Below, one piece after another: positions 10,596 to 22,129 of a stretch of DNA of 64,000 bases. This stretch comes from Taxillus chinensis (taxonomy: Eukaryota; Streptophyta; Magnoliopsida; Santalales; Loranthaceae). The translations under genes were made by a program, and so were the position numbers. How positions within the stretch are numbered: the first letter of the stretch is position 1; every line of letters begins with the position of its first letter. The notes beneath the pieces are model-generated. The model had not been told where the DNA came from and made no database searches. It saw nothing but the letters and a program-made list of their open reading frames with translations. The stretch is from assembly GCA_023512835.1 (NCBI GenBank), contig CM042087.1, forward strand, positions 4,126,021 through 4,190,020. The letters run 5' to 3'.

Positions 10596-10937
10596 TTACA
10601 CTTTTGGTTCCCAAACTTGTTTCGGGCGGTTAGGAGAAACAGTAGTAGTGTCAATAGTTCCAGATTTAACTTTGTTAGGAACTTTAGCTTTGTAGGTTGA
10701 CTTTATTTTGTTAGTGTTAGCTACTTCTTTAACTTGGGTTTTCTTGGGAGAGACACTCCTTTCAGATTTAGATTTTGATTTGCTCGAAGAACCTTTTTTT
10801 ATAAACTGATCTTTATTAATACGAATTTGATTACAAAGCCAGCTATCAGATAAGCTCCAACATTCGTAGTGATAATGACCTATTTCTCTACAGATGGAAC
10901 AGACACTGTTGAATAGCATACTGCTTTCTTCGGCCAT
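10596..10937 (-). pseudogene. Sirevirus Gag with large internal deletion
   Basis: The frame begins at the normal Gag start MAEESSMLFN (ATG at 10937) and jumps at once to the second zinc knuckle VCSICREIGHYHYEC (CX2CX4HX4C) and the Lys/Ser-rich tail (KKTQVKEVANTN). In complete copies these two points are about 1.8 kb apart. The deletion therefore removes the whole capsid-like core and the first zinc knuckle but leaves an open frame of about 113 codons. Whether such a mini-Gag was ever made is unknown. Confidence 0.85.
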
Positions 10938-10984
10938 TGATGAGAAAAAAGGAGTGGTATCTCTACTTTGAACAGATAGATTTT

Positions 10985-10996
10985 GCTCTGATACCA
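10985..10996 (-). promoter_or_regulatory. Primer binding site (tRNA-iMet type)
   Basis: The minus strand reads TGGTATCAGAGC, two bases inside the LTR end at 10999. It proves that the LTR 10999-12430 acts as a 5' LTR for the fragment at left. Confidence 0.92.
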
Positions 10997-10998
10997 CT

Positions 10999-12430
10999 TG
11001 TTGGTCCCTTGGAGCCTAGAGGGGGGGGGGTGAATAGGATCTTATCGAAACTCTTTTCTCACTCTTTGGCACAACACTTATCTGGTTAAGAGATAGTATC
11101 AATGCGGAAGATAACCAGATAGTGGAAGTATTTTGTTTTATTATTAGTATGATAAGTACAACAAAATGGAAGCAGACTAAAGCTTGAAAGCTTTTAGACC
11201 TACTTGAAACCTCTTTAACACTTTGTTTACAAGTACTCACACGCTAGCCTCTATGATCTCAATGAGCTTTGGTACATACTCAAAAAAACTATATCATGCT
11301 CACTTGCTAACTCACTTATAAAGTGTACAAGTGTTGCTATTTATAGACACACCCACAAGAGACAACCTTGGAACTCGTTGTTCCGGACATTGTGCACATT
11401 TACTGTCTCTCGGAAATCTCTCTCCCTCAATTGCCGCAGATGTGGTCTTCAAGATCTTGGGTTTGCAACGCATAAGAGTCTTTGTAAGTTTCCAAGTGTA
11501 GTTAAAGTTGTGTCCACATATCCGGATGATCCACGTGTAAGATGCTTTAGGTTCTCAACAAGTTTGTCTTACATCGGGAAGCAGCGAGCTGGTGACTTTG
11601 AATATGAAGAGATAAGTTGAAGTAGCGTCTTCTTGAATCCGGTGTAAAGTTTCTTACTCCATGATAAATTAAGCTCGGATCCTTACTCCGTAATACTGAT
11701 TACTTACTCTGTATCAATTTGGTACTAGAATCCTTATTCCGTGTAAGCGCTTCCTTACTCTGTATGAAAAAGAAGGTTGGAGTGCTTACTCCGCATCAGT
11801 GCTTCCTTACTCCACATCTAGTTTCCTTACTCTGCATGAGTTAAAGGAATGGATAGCTTACTCCGTATCAGCACATCCTTACTCCACATGAGTGAGTGGT
11901 TTGGATTCCTTACTCCGCATCTAGTTTTCTTACTCCGTGCGAATAAAGACTCAAGTCCTTATTCCGTAGAAGTACTTCCTTACTCCATATGTATGGAAGA
12001 CTCAGATTCCTTACTCCGTGTCTTCTTTACTTTAGTCCGTTTGAGTGGAAGACTTAACTTTTTAACTCCGTGACAACTCTCTTACTCCGTGCGACTTTAT
12101 AGATTAAGATTCTTACTCTACATCTATTTGACTTAGTCCGTTTGAAGTATTAGGTGCGGATTCCTTAGTCCGTAGCTTTTAAGTTCTTAGTCCGCACGAA
12201 TGATCCTTATTCCGTATGAAGTAAAGACTTAGTTATTTACCAAGTATATGACGACACTCATTCTCACTTGGATCACGATTATGTATCCTATCCTTAGCTT
12301 TGCTTTCACAGGTGTACATCCGGATTAAGATCATATCTTCTGCAATGACTTAAGACAAAACAACAAGGGTCTCAAATCAAGTTACATAGGGCTTTCTCAG
12401 CATTTTCCAAATTCTGGACTTGATCCAACA
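10999..12430 (-). repeat. Sirevirus A 3' LTR, also 5' LTR of the left fragment
   Basis: A 1432-base LTR beginning TGTTGGATCAAG (minus, at 12430) and ending GGGACCAACA at 10999. A polypurine tract lies upstream (12431-12446) and a PBS downstream (10985-10996). U3 (about 11640-12240) carries the TTACTCCG / CGGAGTAAG repeat array, a TATA box lies at 11337-11346, and a run of 10 Gs (C on the minus strand) sits near the end. Confidence 0.92.
11337..11346 (-). promoter_or_regulatory. TATA box of Sirevirus LTR
   Basis: The minus strand reads CTATAAATAG, after the U3 repeat array and about 340 bases before the LTR end. The same element is at 26238-26247 in the partner LTR, so it is the likely core promoter of the element. 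Confidence 0.65.
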
Positions 12431-12446
12431 ATCTCCCCCAATTATG
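12431..12446 (-). promoter_or_regulatory. 3' polypurine tract of Sirevirus A
   Basis: The minus strand reads ATAATTGGGGGAGAT directly before the LTR start. The same tract precedes the 3' LTR of Sirevirus C at 47812-47827. Confidence 0.88.
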
Positions 12447-12573
12447 GATATGCCCAAACCCTTTGTAATCTGATCTGGTAAGCAACGCAAAAAGATAACA
12501 TACAGAATAAAAATCACATCCATTTTCATTAATCAGCAACAAAGTACAATTCGGCCTTTATACAAAATTTTCA

Positions 12574-15273
12574 TTAAGGTACATAAGGCTTACTATACTT
12601 GAAGATCATCGTTGCAACCTTCTCTTTGAGCTCTATTTTCTGCTCCATTGTATAGGCTTGGATGTTGTTCCAATTTTTATCCACCTTGATAATAAATTGG
12701 ATGAAGAAACAGACGAAGGCTCTGCAGCTATCTCCATTAGGCTGTTGTGGCACTAGCTTCTTGCCCCGGATCGTCGCCTTTAGCTTTTCTATTGGACCCA
12801 ACAGAGTCAAGCCCCTTTCTTCATAAAGCCCTGATTGCTTTACGGCTTCCATCAGATGAATACGTAGTGGCTCAAATTGATTCCTTCTAACATTATGCTC
12901 CACAATTTGATGAGAATCAATTAGGATTAGCTGCTTGGACAGAATCATAAAGACAACCAGCATGAAGTGTGGCGTCATGACCCGGTATGAGATGAGGACA
13001 GATTGAAGAGTCTTCCAGGGAGTGCTATCCTCAGCAGTTCCGTTAATAAAGATCAGAATGTCGGCTATATCTAGAAGATACCCTTCATTCCAACATGGCA
13101 AGACATCAAACATGTGCCTGTCCTTGTATAGGGACGAAAACAGCCTCATCTCCATCTTAACTGCCCAAGAGAAGTTGTCTATGTCTTCAGTGGTGATCAG
13201 ACCCGTCTCGAACGAATAGTCCTTATGTATTGGGGAGAGAAGGTGTACAACTCGAATAGACATCTTCGCTCATCATTCGACGCGGCATACTTGGCCATAG
13301 CATTAAAAACACGTCCATCCTCATCAAGAGGATCAAGATCCGCGTATGATGGGAGGAAGGTGTCAACCGCTGCAAATGGAGAGGTCGAAGGAGGAGCTGC
13401 ACTAGGAGAGCTGGGCTGAGAGAAGCGGCTGCATTTGGGAATGGTAACTCCTGGAAGCAGTGAGGATGCAAACCGCTTTTTAGCATGAGCTGGGGAAGGT
13501 GTAGGAGGATCAGATGACACATTCTCCCCCGGTTGGGCAGATCGGCAAGGTACGGGAGGAGGACGAGCCATCGTGTGTGCCAATTTCGCAAAAGTGGTAG
13601 ACAAGGAATGGACGGACGAGGCAACAAGATTCATCTTTTGCTCGATGGAGGTGGAAGAGTCAGTTAAGGCAGAGAGGAGTTCGGCACCGAGGGTATCAAC
13701 CTTAGCGGCGATGGTAGAAATTTGGGCGGTTTGGGCTTGGGCGTGACGGTCCAGCTGAGCAGACAGCACAACATCGGAGTAAACCGTGCCAAATGAGGCA
13801 CGTCCAAGCACCAACTCCAGAGCTTTGCAGGACTCCCCTACATGAATTGGTGCAGGTGTGCGCTGGGTAGAGGAGTCAGCAGGAGTGGAGGGGACATCAG
13901 CAGCATCAGCAGAGGGGGCATCCGGAGTAGCAGAGCCACTTTGACCAGAGAGGTCAACAACAGGGATGGCAGCTGCAGGAGAGGCGGACCAAGCCTCAGC
14001 AGGGGAGGGAACCCATGTGTCATCGGCCCTTTCAGAGGAGACAGCGACGGGAACGTCCGGAATGTGAGCCAGTGTAAGAAAGCCATGGTCCAGATTCCAG
14101 ATGATCATATCCTCCGAGGTGTGGGTGTGTTTGGCATAAAACACCTTGATATCGTTGTCAGGGATGGAGGCAGTGCAAGCGAGGCTAAAACGGAACCATA
14201 GGTCCGTTAAGGTGTCGGTGGAGAGATGGTCAAGGTAGTCTTGGGGTTGAGGTAGGGGAGGCAAAGGAGCTTCCGGAAGAGATTCTGGGACATCAGCGAC
14301 TGCAGTGGAAACGGTAGTATCAACCGTGGCAGCAATAGCGGAAGTGGAGGGAGTGGGGACATCCGTAGCAGAAGGTGTTGGGGAAACAGCCTTAGGTAAA
14401 CTGGGCTGAGAAGGTCCCACAACCTTAGAGGGGTCGGCACGGACACTGTGCTGGGAGGCCTGAGAGATGGAGGGGGCAGCAACGGACCGAATCTGGGAGG
14501 ACCGGTGAGCAGAGCTGACTTCGGGGGCACGACTGTCGGAGGGGTCACCAACCGAGCTGCCTTGTTGTTCCGAGGCTGGAAGAAGGCGGAGAGCAGCAGA
14601 GGGATGGCGGGCCATCATGTTCCCATCAGGCGTAAGGTGGCAAAGATAATATGCCTGAGGGAAAGGGATAACATCATATCGGGCAAAATGGTCCGGATGT
14701 AGATGCCGGAAGACAACACTGAGTATCCGCCCGAAAGAATAGTTATTTGGACCATTCTTTAGCAGTCGGAACAAGAATGTCCCCCAGTCCATCGGGAGAC
14801 CCTCAAAGACTCCGTAATAAAAGGTCATACGGGACAGAGTCTAGAGCAGTTGTAGGAGCCAAGAGGCATCGGCTCAGTATGGTCGCCATACATCGGTAGC
14901 GACCTTGGAAGGACTTCATTTTGTACTCCTTCCCTTTATAGGAGCAGCCCATGGAAGCGGCCACTGTCTTAGCATCCGGGCGCTGAGGATCACAGGGAGG
15001 TAGATTGAGAGCGATGTGGAGGACGGCGGGGGTGATCAATATGGATTCACCGCGGACGTAGGAGATAATGTAGTCGGTGGTGCAGCGGATCTGTTGGTAG
15101 AACTCAAGAATGTCTTCAATAAGAAGATCGATAGGATTGGAGATTAGGTTCAGGATGTGAGAGGCTTCCAGGAGTGGGCGGAATTCCAGAAACCAAGCCG
15201 GAGGATCGGAGACAGCGCGCCAATCAACTAGATGGCTGGGGTTAATGCCAGAAAGAGAAGTTTTGGGTGCCAT
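12574..15273 (-). pseudogene. Sirevirus env-like gene, in three frames
   Basis: Three consecutive minus-strand frames make one ancestral env-like gene of about 900 codons. The N-terminal piece (15273-14803, 156 residues) starts MAPKTSLSG and includes YVRGESILITPAVLHIAL and MKSFQGRYRCMATIL. A short deletion near 14815 shifts the frame into the middle piece (14828-13197, 543 residues), which is rich in Pro, Ser and Ala. A second shift near 13230 leads to the C-terminal piece (13263-12574, 229 residues) with DIDNFSWAVKMEMR and VLPCWNEGYLLDIAD. It is collinear with the copy at 44922-47690. Location after pol and before the 3' polypurine tract is typical of Sireviruses. Function is unproven in any plant element, and I see no convincing membrane segment. 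Confidence 0.82.
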
Positions 15274-16974
15274 TTAAGAGAAAGATTGAGAGGAGAAAGG
15301 AGGCGAGGTCTTGGGGATTGAAGGAGCGATGAGGGTTTTAGGGATTTGGAAAATGTAAACTCGCGCTGCACGGGAATGTCCAAGATATATAAGACCGAGT
15401 CCGTGATTGTCAGCGAGTCCAGGAATTAAGCGAGTGGAACAGTGAACCGCTTGACAAGATGATGTCATTAGTCTTGATAGCGGTGCGCCTCCAGATATAG
15501 AGATGACGTGGAGACAGCATGACCAGGAAATGATAACAACTGTTTGCCTTCTTTCGGAAGTGTGTGCAACCCGAGATGTGCATTTAATGGACCATCATTA
15601 TTCCTCCTCAAAAGCACGCGATATAGAATAATACATGGATTATCGCTATTTGAGAGTTCCAAGAGTCCAGAGGACTGAACCGACGATCATCCGGAGTATA
15701 CGATATCCGAGATAAGATCATCCGGATGAAAAGCAGACCATGTCCGGAGAAATAGAGTGCGGTAAGAGAGAAGTAGATTCCTTTGCTGTCGTGAAGTCGA
15801 AGAGAAGAGAAGTACCACAATACTTCAAATCGGAGACTATAGACAAGATATATCAGTAAAGTTGCAAAGAGAATCTGAACCTGTAGCTTCACGAAAGTAA
15901 ACTAAAAGAACAGAAAGCTGTATAGGAAGGAATTAGTACGGATATGAACAAATAGTCTATTGAAGAGCAACTGAATCTGAACTAATGAGAAACAGAACTT
16001 AATGCATTGAAAAGGAATGTAGTAGACACATACATACGAGAGAATGATCATTGTTACTAAATCAAGGCATATTTCAGATAATAAACACACAAGTTCATAT
16101 TGGTTAACATAGCGAAACCTTCCTGCTGAACAACGTAGCTAAGATTAGTTAAAAATCATATGATTTGTCCAAATTAGGATTCATGAGTGAAACTGGATAA
16201 TCGAACACATGGCAAAAGCAAGCAGATGATTATCCGATTAAAATGCACGGTTGAAGAAAGAAAAAAACATCCAAGCATGCCACAATCCTGATTCAACAAT
16301 GCATGTCCAGTTAGATCCAAAAGTGAGAGTTTAGAGGTAAGAGCATCCAAGACATATTAGGGGATCATTACAATGGTAATAGATAGCTATTGCTCCCCCT
16401 GAGATCATGCGATCCTCTCAGTGATAGACTCCCCCTCAGATAGACAGCCAGGAAAGAGGTCACGAGACATATACGGGGGGTGTTACTTGGATAATTAATA
16501 AAGTATTTTCTCCCCCGTAGATCATGCGATCCTCTCGATGGGCATTTCCTGTTAAAGAATTTAGATCATGAGACAACGCTATCTACCCATTAGGAAACTA
16601 CACTTCAGGAGCTATCTGACTGTGACTGTGAGTACATCCACCAGGCATTCCGAGCTAACCCATTTCATTTCTTCAACCATACACGTTAATAGAGTAATCA
16701 ATATGAAATAGCATTCGTCATGTGGTGATGAGTAGAGATTAAAATCATGAAATCCTAAAGAGGTTATTCATATAGGTTTTAATTATGTTGGCTTAAATGA
16801 CTTCAGTCGGGAAATGCAAGCATCCTCTGAATATGAGCATATGAGAAAATTATCAGAAACAAAATGCATGACACAAGTAAAAATAATCAGCATGAGAAAC
16901 AGTTGGTGTCAAATGTGCATTATAAATGCGATACATGTTCTGAAAGAAGTAGTGTTGGAATTATAAAGTAGAAA
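15274..16974 (-). other. Pol-env spacer with internal polypurine tracts
   Basis: A 1.7 kb stretch without a supported gene, matching the spacer between pol and env in Sirevirus C (43254-44921). It contains three purine tracts on the minus strand (16393-16403, 16427-16437, 16508-16520). It also has two exact 18-base copies of agatcatgcgatcctctc at 16402-16419 and 16519-16536. Multiple internal polypurine tracts are a known Sirevirus trait. Confidence 0.75.
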
Positions 16975-18384
16975 CTATGCAGATAGATCAAGCATACCTA
17001 ATTTAAGGAGAAGTTCAGAAAATCTTGCATTAGGTAGGGGCTTGGTGAGTATGTCTGCGAGTTGATCATCCGTAGCAACATGTTCGAGAGATATGTGCTT
17101 TTTGAGAATATGATCTCGGATGAAATGATACCTGACTTCAATGTGCTTTGTCTTAGGGTGCATGATAGGAATGTTGCTGATGGCAATTGCACTGGTGTTG
17201 TCATAGTATAATGAAACAGACGTCATGTTGAAACCGTAGTCAGTAAGTTGACTTTGCATCCATAGAAACTGTGCGCAGCAACTCCCAGAAGCTATGTATT
17301 CTGCCTCAGCAGTAGAGGTTGATACGGAATTCTGCATCTTACTGAACCATGAAATCAATCGGTTTCCAAGGAACTGAGAAGTACCACTAGTGCTCTTCCT
17401 GTCGATGCGACAATCGGCAAAATCAGCATCTAAATAACCGAATAAGGAGAATTTGGACTCCTTTGGGTACCAAAGTCCCAAATTCACTGTCCCTTTTAAA
17501 TATCGCAATATCCGTTTCACATGAAGCATGTGTGACTCTTTGGGATTCGCCTGATATCTTGCGCAAATGCAAGTTGCAAACATTATATCCAGGCGACTTG
17601 CTGTAAGGTACAGCAATGATCCAATCATTCCTCTGTATTCGGTCACATTTACAGATTCGCCGTCAAGATCAGGATCTAACTTGGCACTAATGGGCATGGG
17701 AGTTTTTATGGGAGATAAGTTTTGCATTCCGAACTTCTTGTTTAAGTCTCGTGTTTACTTCGCTTGGTTGACGAAGATTCTATCCTTCATTTGTTTAACT
17801 TCTATCCCAAGGAAATACATTAGTTCTCCCATCATGCTCATTTCAAATTTTCCAGTCATCAACTCTGTAAATTCTTCACAAAGCTTCGGATTGGACGATC
17901 CAAAAATGATGTCATCCACATAGATTTGTACGATGAGTGAATTATCTTTCTCCTTTCATAGAAATAGAGTGGTGTCTATCTTCCCTTTTCTGAAATTATA
18001 TTTGAGCAAGAATTCTGACAGTGTGTTGTACCAGGCCCTTGGAGCTTGCTTCAATCCGTACAAAGCTTTCCGTAGTTTATATACCATATGCTCAACCTTG
18101 TGTTCAACGAACCCCGGAGGTTGTTCAACAAAAACCTCCTCTTGAAGGTCTCCATTTAGAAATGCACTTTTGATGTCCATTTGATAAACCTTGAAGTTTT
18201 CATATGATGCATACGCCAAGAACATTCGGATTGCCTCAAGTCTAGCTACTGGAGCAAAGGTTTCATCATAATCAATGCCTTCTTCTTGACGATATCATTT
18301 GGCTACCAGTCTGGCTTTGTTTCGGATTACTATTCCTTCGGTATTCAATTTATTTCGGAACACCCATTTAACCCCTATAACTTG
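16975..18384 (-). pseudogene. Sirevirus A reverse transcriptase and RNase H
   Basis: The C-terminal frame (17727-16975, 250 residues) holds the end of RT ([21 protein letters not shown]) and RNase H ([52 protein letters not shown]). It ends at the pol stop (GMLDLSA). The N-terminal RT (18225-17956) reads [26 protein letters not shown] and [14 protein letters not shown]. The intervening part with the YVDD-type motif is readable but contains stops and a disrupted RKEK segment, for example TAC to TAA in KYTRDL near 17756. Clear Ty1/copia pol, inactive. Confidence 0.9.
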
Positions 18385-19840
18385 TTAACATCTCGGCCTT
18401 GGTACTAATGTCCACACTTCATTCCTCTTGAACTGATTAAGCTCTTCTTGCATAGCTTCTATCCGATTTGAGTCTTGAAGGGCTACTTCCATGACCTTCG
18501 GCTCTATTTGTGATAGAAAACACGAGTAGAGGCATAGATTGGAAGTGGCTGCCCTAGTTCGTACTCCAACAGTAGGATCACCAATCACTTGATCTGATGG
18601 GTGGTTTCGAGTCCACCTATAGTTCTGCACAAGAGGTGGTGAGTAGTTGATGATTTGAAGCTTTGCCAGATCGGGTGGATCTAGGATATCAGTTGGTTGA
18701 GCTTCTTCTGGACCATTCGTATCCGTAAGATGAACAGTTCCTGAAGTACTTGGAAGTTCTTCAGCACTGTTGCTTTCAGTATTAACTGGTCCGGACAAAC
18801 TTGAAGGTTCTCCCGAGTTATGGATGTCCATAATAGTTTGTCCAGAGATAGGTGGAAGTCCTGAGTCCGAGTCTTCTGAAGCATCATCAGTAGCATTTCT
18901 TCTTGCTTCACCGGTGCTTGTTGATTGGTCAATAATAGTAGTAGGAACATGTCTGAACTGGGAGTAGTCAATTATATTTGTATGATCCTCCATAATAGAA
19001 TTTGAAGATCCTACACTTGACCAGTCAAGGTTAGATTCATCAAAATTAACATGGATAGATTCTTCAACAGTTAGACGCTTTCTATTGAAAATACGATAAG
19101 CCTTGCTGTGTAAAGAGTATCCGACAAAGATCCAATCATCGGATTTTGGCTCAAATTTACTCCGGGCATCTTTCCCGTTATTTAACACGTAGCAAGCACA
19201 CCCAAAAGCTTTGAAATGGGAGATTGATGGCTTCCTTCCTCTCCACATCTCATAGGGTGTTTTCATTGTAACCTTATTGAGAAGAGTTTTGTTCTGAACA
19301 TAGCATGCAGTTGACATAGCTTCAGCTCATAGACTGAGAGGAAGCTTTGCCCCTGCTAACATGGATCTACCGGCTTCAACTAGGGTGCGATTCTTATGCT
19401 CAGCAACTCCATTTTGTTGTGGAGTCCTGGGCGTAGAGAAGTCGTGCTGAATGCCCTGTTCAGAACAATATGATCTCATATCGGAAAAATCAAACTCCGT
19501 ACCATGATCACTCCTGATGCACTTAATGCTCAGTCCTTGTGAATTGCTTATCCAGTTGAAGAGATCTACAAGATGCTCAAAGGTTTAATCCTTTGACTTC
19601 AGGAACATTACCCATGTATACCTAGTGAAATCATCGATAACCACAAAGGTATATCTCGCACCCGCTAGTGAAGCGACAGAAATGGGACCATAGAGGTCCA
19701 TATGAAGAAGTTGTAAGGGAGCAGTTATTGAATTAACTCGATTTGCTCTTAAAACTATGTTTGGGCTCTTTTTCGCAAGTTGACATTCTCGACGAGAGAG
19801 TCTCTGGAGTATTTGTGTTTGCGCTCGTTCATTAAGTCAA
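18385..19840 (-). pseudogene. Sirevirus A integrase and linker
   Basis: The downstream frame (19317-18385, 310 residues) is the integrase C-terminal part (TPYEMWRGRKPSISHFKAFGC). A long Ser/Pro-rich linker and the start of RT ([32 protein letters not shown]) follow. Upstream (19840-19318), the catalytic core is recognisable by similarity to Sirevirus D (MDLCGPIS, VVIDDFTRYTW, IRSDHGTEFDFS, TPQQNGVAEHKN). It is split by stops: a Trp codon is TGA near 19330 and a frameshift lies near 19590. The C-terminal frame itself runs into a stop at 18385. Confidence 0.88.
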
Positions 19841-20400
19841 ATGACACTAGTTTAGACTAGTCTTAAAATATAACCTAAGGGACTCACTTGCCATACTTGT
19901 GGCCAACTTTCTTCATCTGATGCTTTAGTGAGGAAGCATATGGGTCGAAGAATTATTTCCAAAGCCACCCCCGGATTGTAAACCCCCGAGTATATGTCCC
20001 CACTCTTAATCCGGATAACTTAACACCTCCTGGATATATTTTTTCTCTAATCAACTGTCCAAGTGTTGGACATAAAAGTGATAGTAAATCCTTTGTCACA
20101 TAAATTACTAACACGACTTACGATTATGCTTAACCTCCCCCCAAACCGACTAGTGCAACTCTAGTGATTTAGACACCCCCCTCCCATTGGTTAAAGTGCC
20201 CTCTACCTTAAGCCTTACCTTTGATGTTGTCCCCATATGATACGATGGGCCTCATTTGTCGATAGTAAACTCATCAATAAAGTGCCCTACCCCTGATCAT
20301 CCCCATATGTACAGGCGTTGACATCCACTATCGAGGATCCACTTGCTTTGATTGATCTTTAACTTCAAGTGATCCGGCAATGCAATCCAGAAATGCTCAT
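19841..20400 (-). pseudogene. Sirevirus A protease region, heavily scrambled by small indels
   Basis: This is the protease and protease-integrase linker, aligned by eye to 10134-10550 and 61600-62040. Recognisable blocks remain, but they are interrupted every 20-40 bases by small insertions, many C-rich (for example near 19965, 20140, 20175 and 20290). The density of indels is far above that of the flanking pol and gag. No frame survives, including the active site. Confidence 0.75.
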
Positions 20401-21751
20401 GTAAGACAATAGTTTACACTTTTTGTGCCCAAACTTGTTTCGAGCGGTTAGGAGAAATAGCAGTGGTGTCAACAGTTCCGGATTTAACTTTATGAGGAAT
20501 TTTAGCTTTCCAGGTTGACTTTATTTTGTTGGATTCAGCTGCTTCTTTTACTTGGGTTTTCTTGGGAGAGACACTCCTTTGAGATTTAGATTTTGATTTG
20601 CTCGAAGAACCCTTTTTGATAAACTGATCTTTATTAGTATGAATTTGATTACAAAGCCAGCTATCAGATAAGCTCCAGCATTCATAGTGATAATGACCTA
20701 TTTCTCTACAAATGGAACAGACACTACGATGCGGAGTGGTAACAAGGGATACAGGTTTCTCAGGTTAAACAGATTTTCTACTCTGTTCCCTATGGCCTAA
20801 TCCTTTGTGATTGGGTGACGCGCTCTTGGCCCTAGATCCACCAGCCTTGGCCTTTCCTTTTTTCTAGGTGCTACAGTTTCGGCTTTAACTGCAACAATCT
20901 TCCCTTCATCGTTAGATACGGGTGCGACTGCTTTAGGAATTGCAGTAATAGCCTCAGTTAAACAATCATAGACTATGATGCCACCTAAAATGAAACCATC
21001 CAACGGTTTACACGTACTAACAGGGTAATGGTTGGTTAGTTTCAAAATGAAATCTAAAGGACACTCAATAGTTTGTGTGGAGGTCGATAGTTCGGAGCCT
21101 AGGCCAGGTTTGACTCGGATGTTGTCTGGATCAGTCCTAAAAGTAGAGGCTATTTCCCCGGATTTTAGCCACTTACGATTTATTTCCTTTTTCTATTCCC
21201 GTTCATTTTCGAGTCATTTCACAATAACTTTTACGCCAGTTAGATTGATATTTAGCAAGTGATTTTCAGCTCTTAGATCATGATACCAAGCCTCTTTACC
21301 CCTGAAGTCAATTATGTCCTTTTCTAGTCTAGCAACAGTAATCTCAAGACGTTTGTTCTGACTTTCCATATCTTTGTACATTTGAATAATTATTAGTCTC
21401 TCATTTTTTTCATGATCACGTTCAGTAATAAGAGATTCTAATTTACTCATAAGCTTAGAGATCGAAGGTACCTCAGTATTTGCCATGAAGCAGATGTTCG
21501 CCTTAAGAGTTGGCTCATCATCCGAGGATTCCTCCTCTTCTTCCGAGCCACTAACGTACTTTCTGATGAACACTTTCCTTTTGTTCTTGTTGTTGTGTAA
21601 GGTGGAGTGCCGAGGAGTAACCTTGTCACTTTTCTTGGCCACTTTAGATTTGGATTTACAGTCCTTGGCCCAGTGACCGGGTTTCCCACAGTTATAGCAT
21701 TCCTGGGAACTGGACTCCGATCGCTCCTTCCTTCGGAATGACGATGAGGAG
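20401..21751 (-). pseudogene. Sirevirus A Gag, C-terminal part
   Basis: The minus-strand frame 21906-21214 contains from 21751 down the first zinc knuckle CYNCGKPGHWAKDC (CX2CX4HX4C). An acidic stretch (GSEEEEESSDDE) and a long coiled-coil segment (SKLESLITERDHEKNERLIIIQMYKDMES) follow. Further downstream (21045-20797 and 20780-20430) are the Lys/Ala-rich region, the second zinc knuckle (CSICREIGHYHYEC) and the basic tail, in several frames. The first 50 or so residues of that frame (21906-21752) are not Gag but the inserted element. Confidence 0.88.
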
Positions 21752-22103
21752 TGTCGGACCCCATTTTGTCCGGATTGGACATATATATTTATTATTCCAT
21801 ATCTGTCATTGACTTTGTATAGAAAATAAAGAGGCGTAACCATTAAAATAAAGGGAGGGAAAAAGACAATCACAGGTGATGGAAAATCAAATTTGAGAAT
21901 CAACACCTCCGACCACGCTCAATTTTGAGGTCAAATGACGAAGTTATGGTCAAAATAGTGTTCAGACCGCTAATAGCGGTCAAATGATAATTGACTTACA
22001 AAACCGCACTCCAAATCAGGTCACGAACCTCACCATCATGATCCTCTCGTCATTGTGAGAATTTTGATATATATATTGGCTATTTAAAAAGAAAAAAACA
22101 TGT

Positions 22104-22129
22104 GTGAACAGTACCCGCGTACTGTTCAC
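22104..22129. repeat. Perfect hairpin, 11-base arms
   Basis: GTGAACAGTAC and its exact reverse complement GTACTGTTCAC flank a CCGC loop. A near-identical second copy, with one mismatch in the left arm, is at 22177-22202. A related, more diverged palindromic cluster is at about 22398-22440. All lie in the putative U3 upstream of the TATA box. Confidence 0.9.

Larger units (their letters stand above)
10111..10998 (-). mobile_element. Truncated, internally deleted Sirevirus fragment
   Basis: Sirevirus sequence lying downstream (minus) of the LTR 10999-12430: PBS, a shortened gag, then protease, cut off at about 10111-10130 by the fusion to the chromovirus gag. Together with the LTR it is the 5' end of a second Sirevirus arranged in tandem with Sirevirus A. 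Confidence 0.85.

Noticed and set aside
10985..10996. tRNA-Met gene fragments suggested by TGGTATCAGAGC
   Set aside because: The 12-base match at 4679, 10985, 25882, 37515 and (with one change) 52484 lies exactly beside LTR ends and is the primer binding site; no tRNA cloverleaf surrounds it.
13838..14551. Overlapping frames inside the env-like region (Pro/Leu-rich or Arg/Gly-rich) as separate genes
   Set aside because: They are other-frame shadows of the Pro/Ser/Ala-rich middle of the env-like gene, whose frame is supported by the copy in Sirevirus C.
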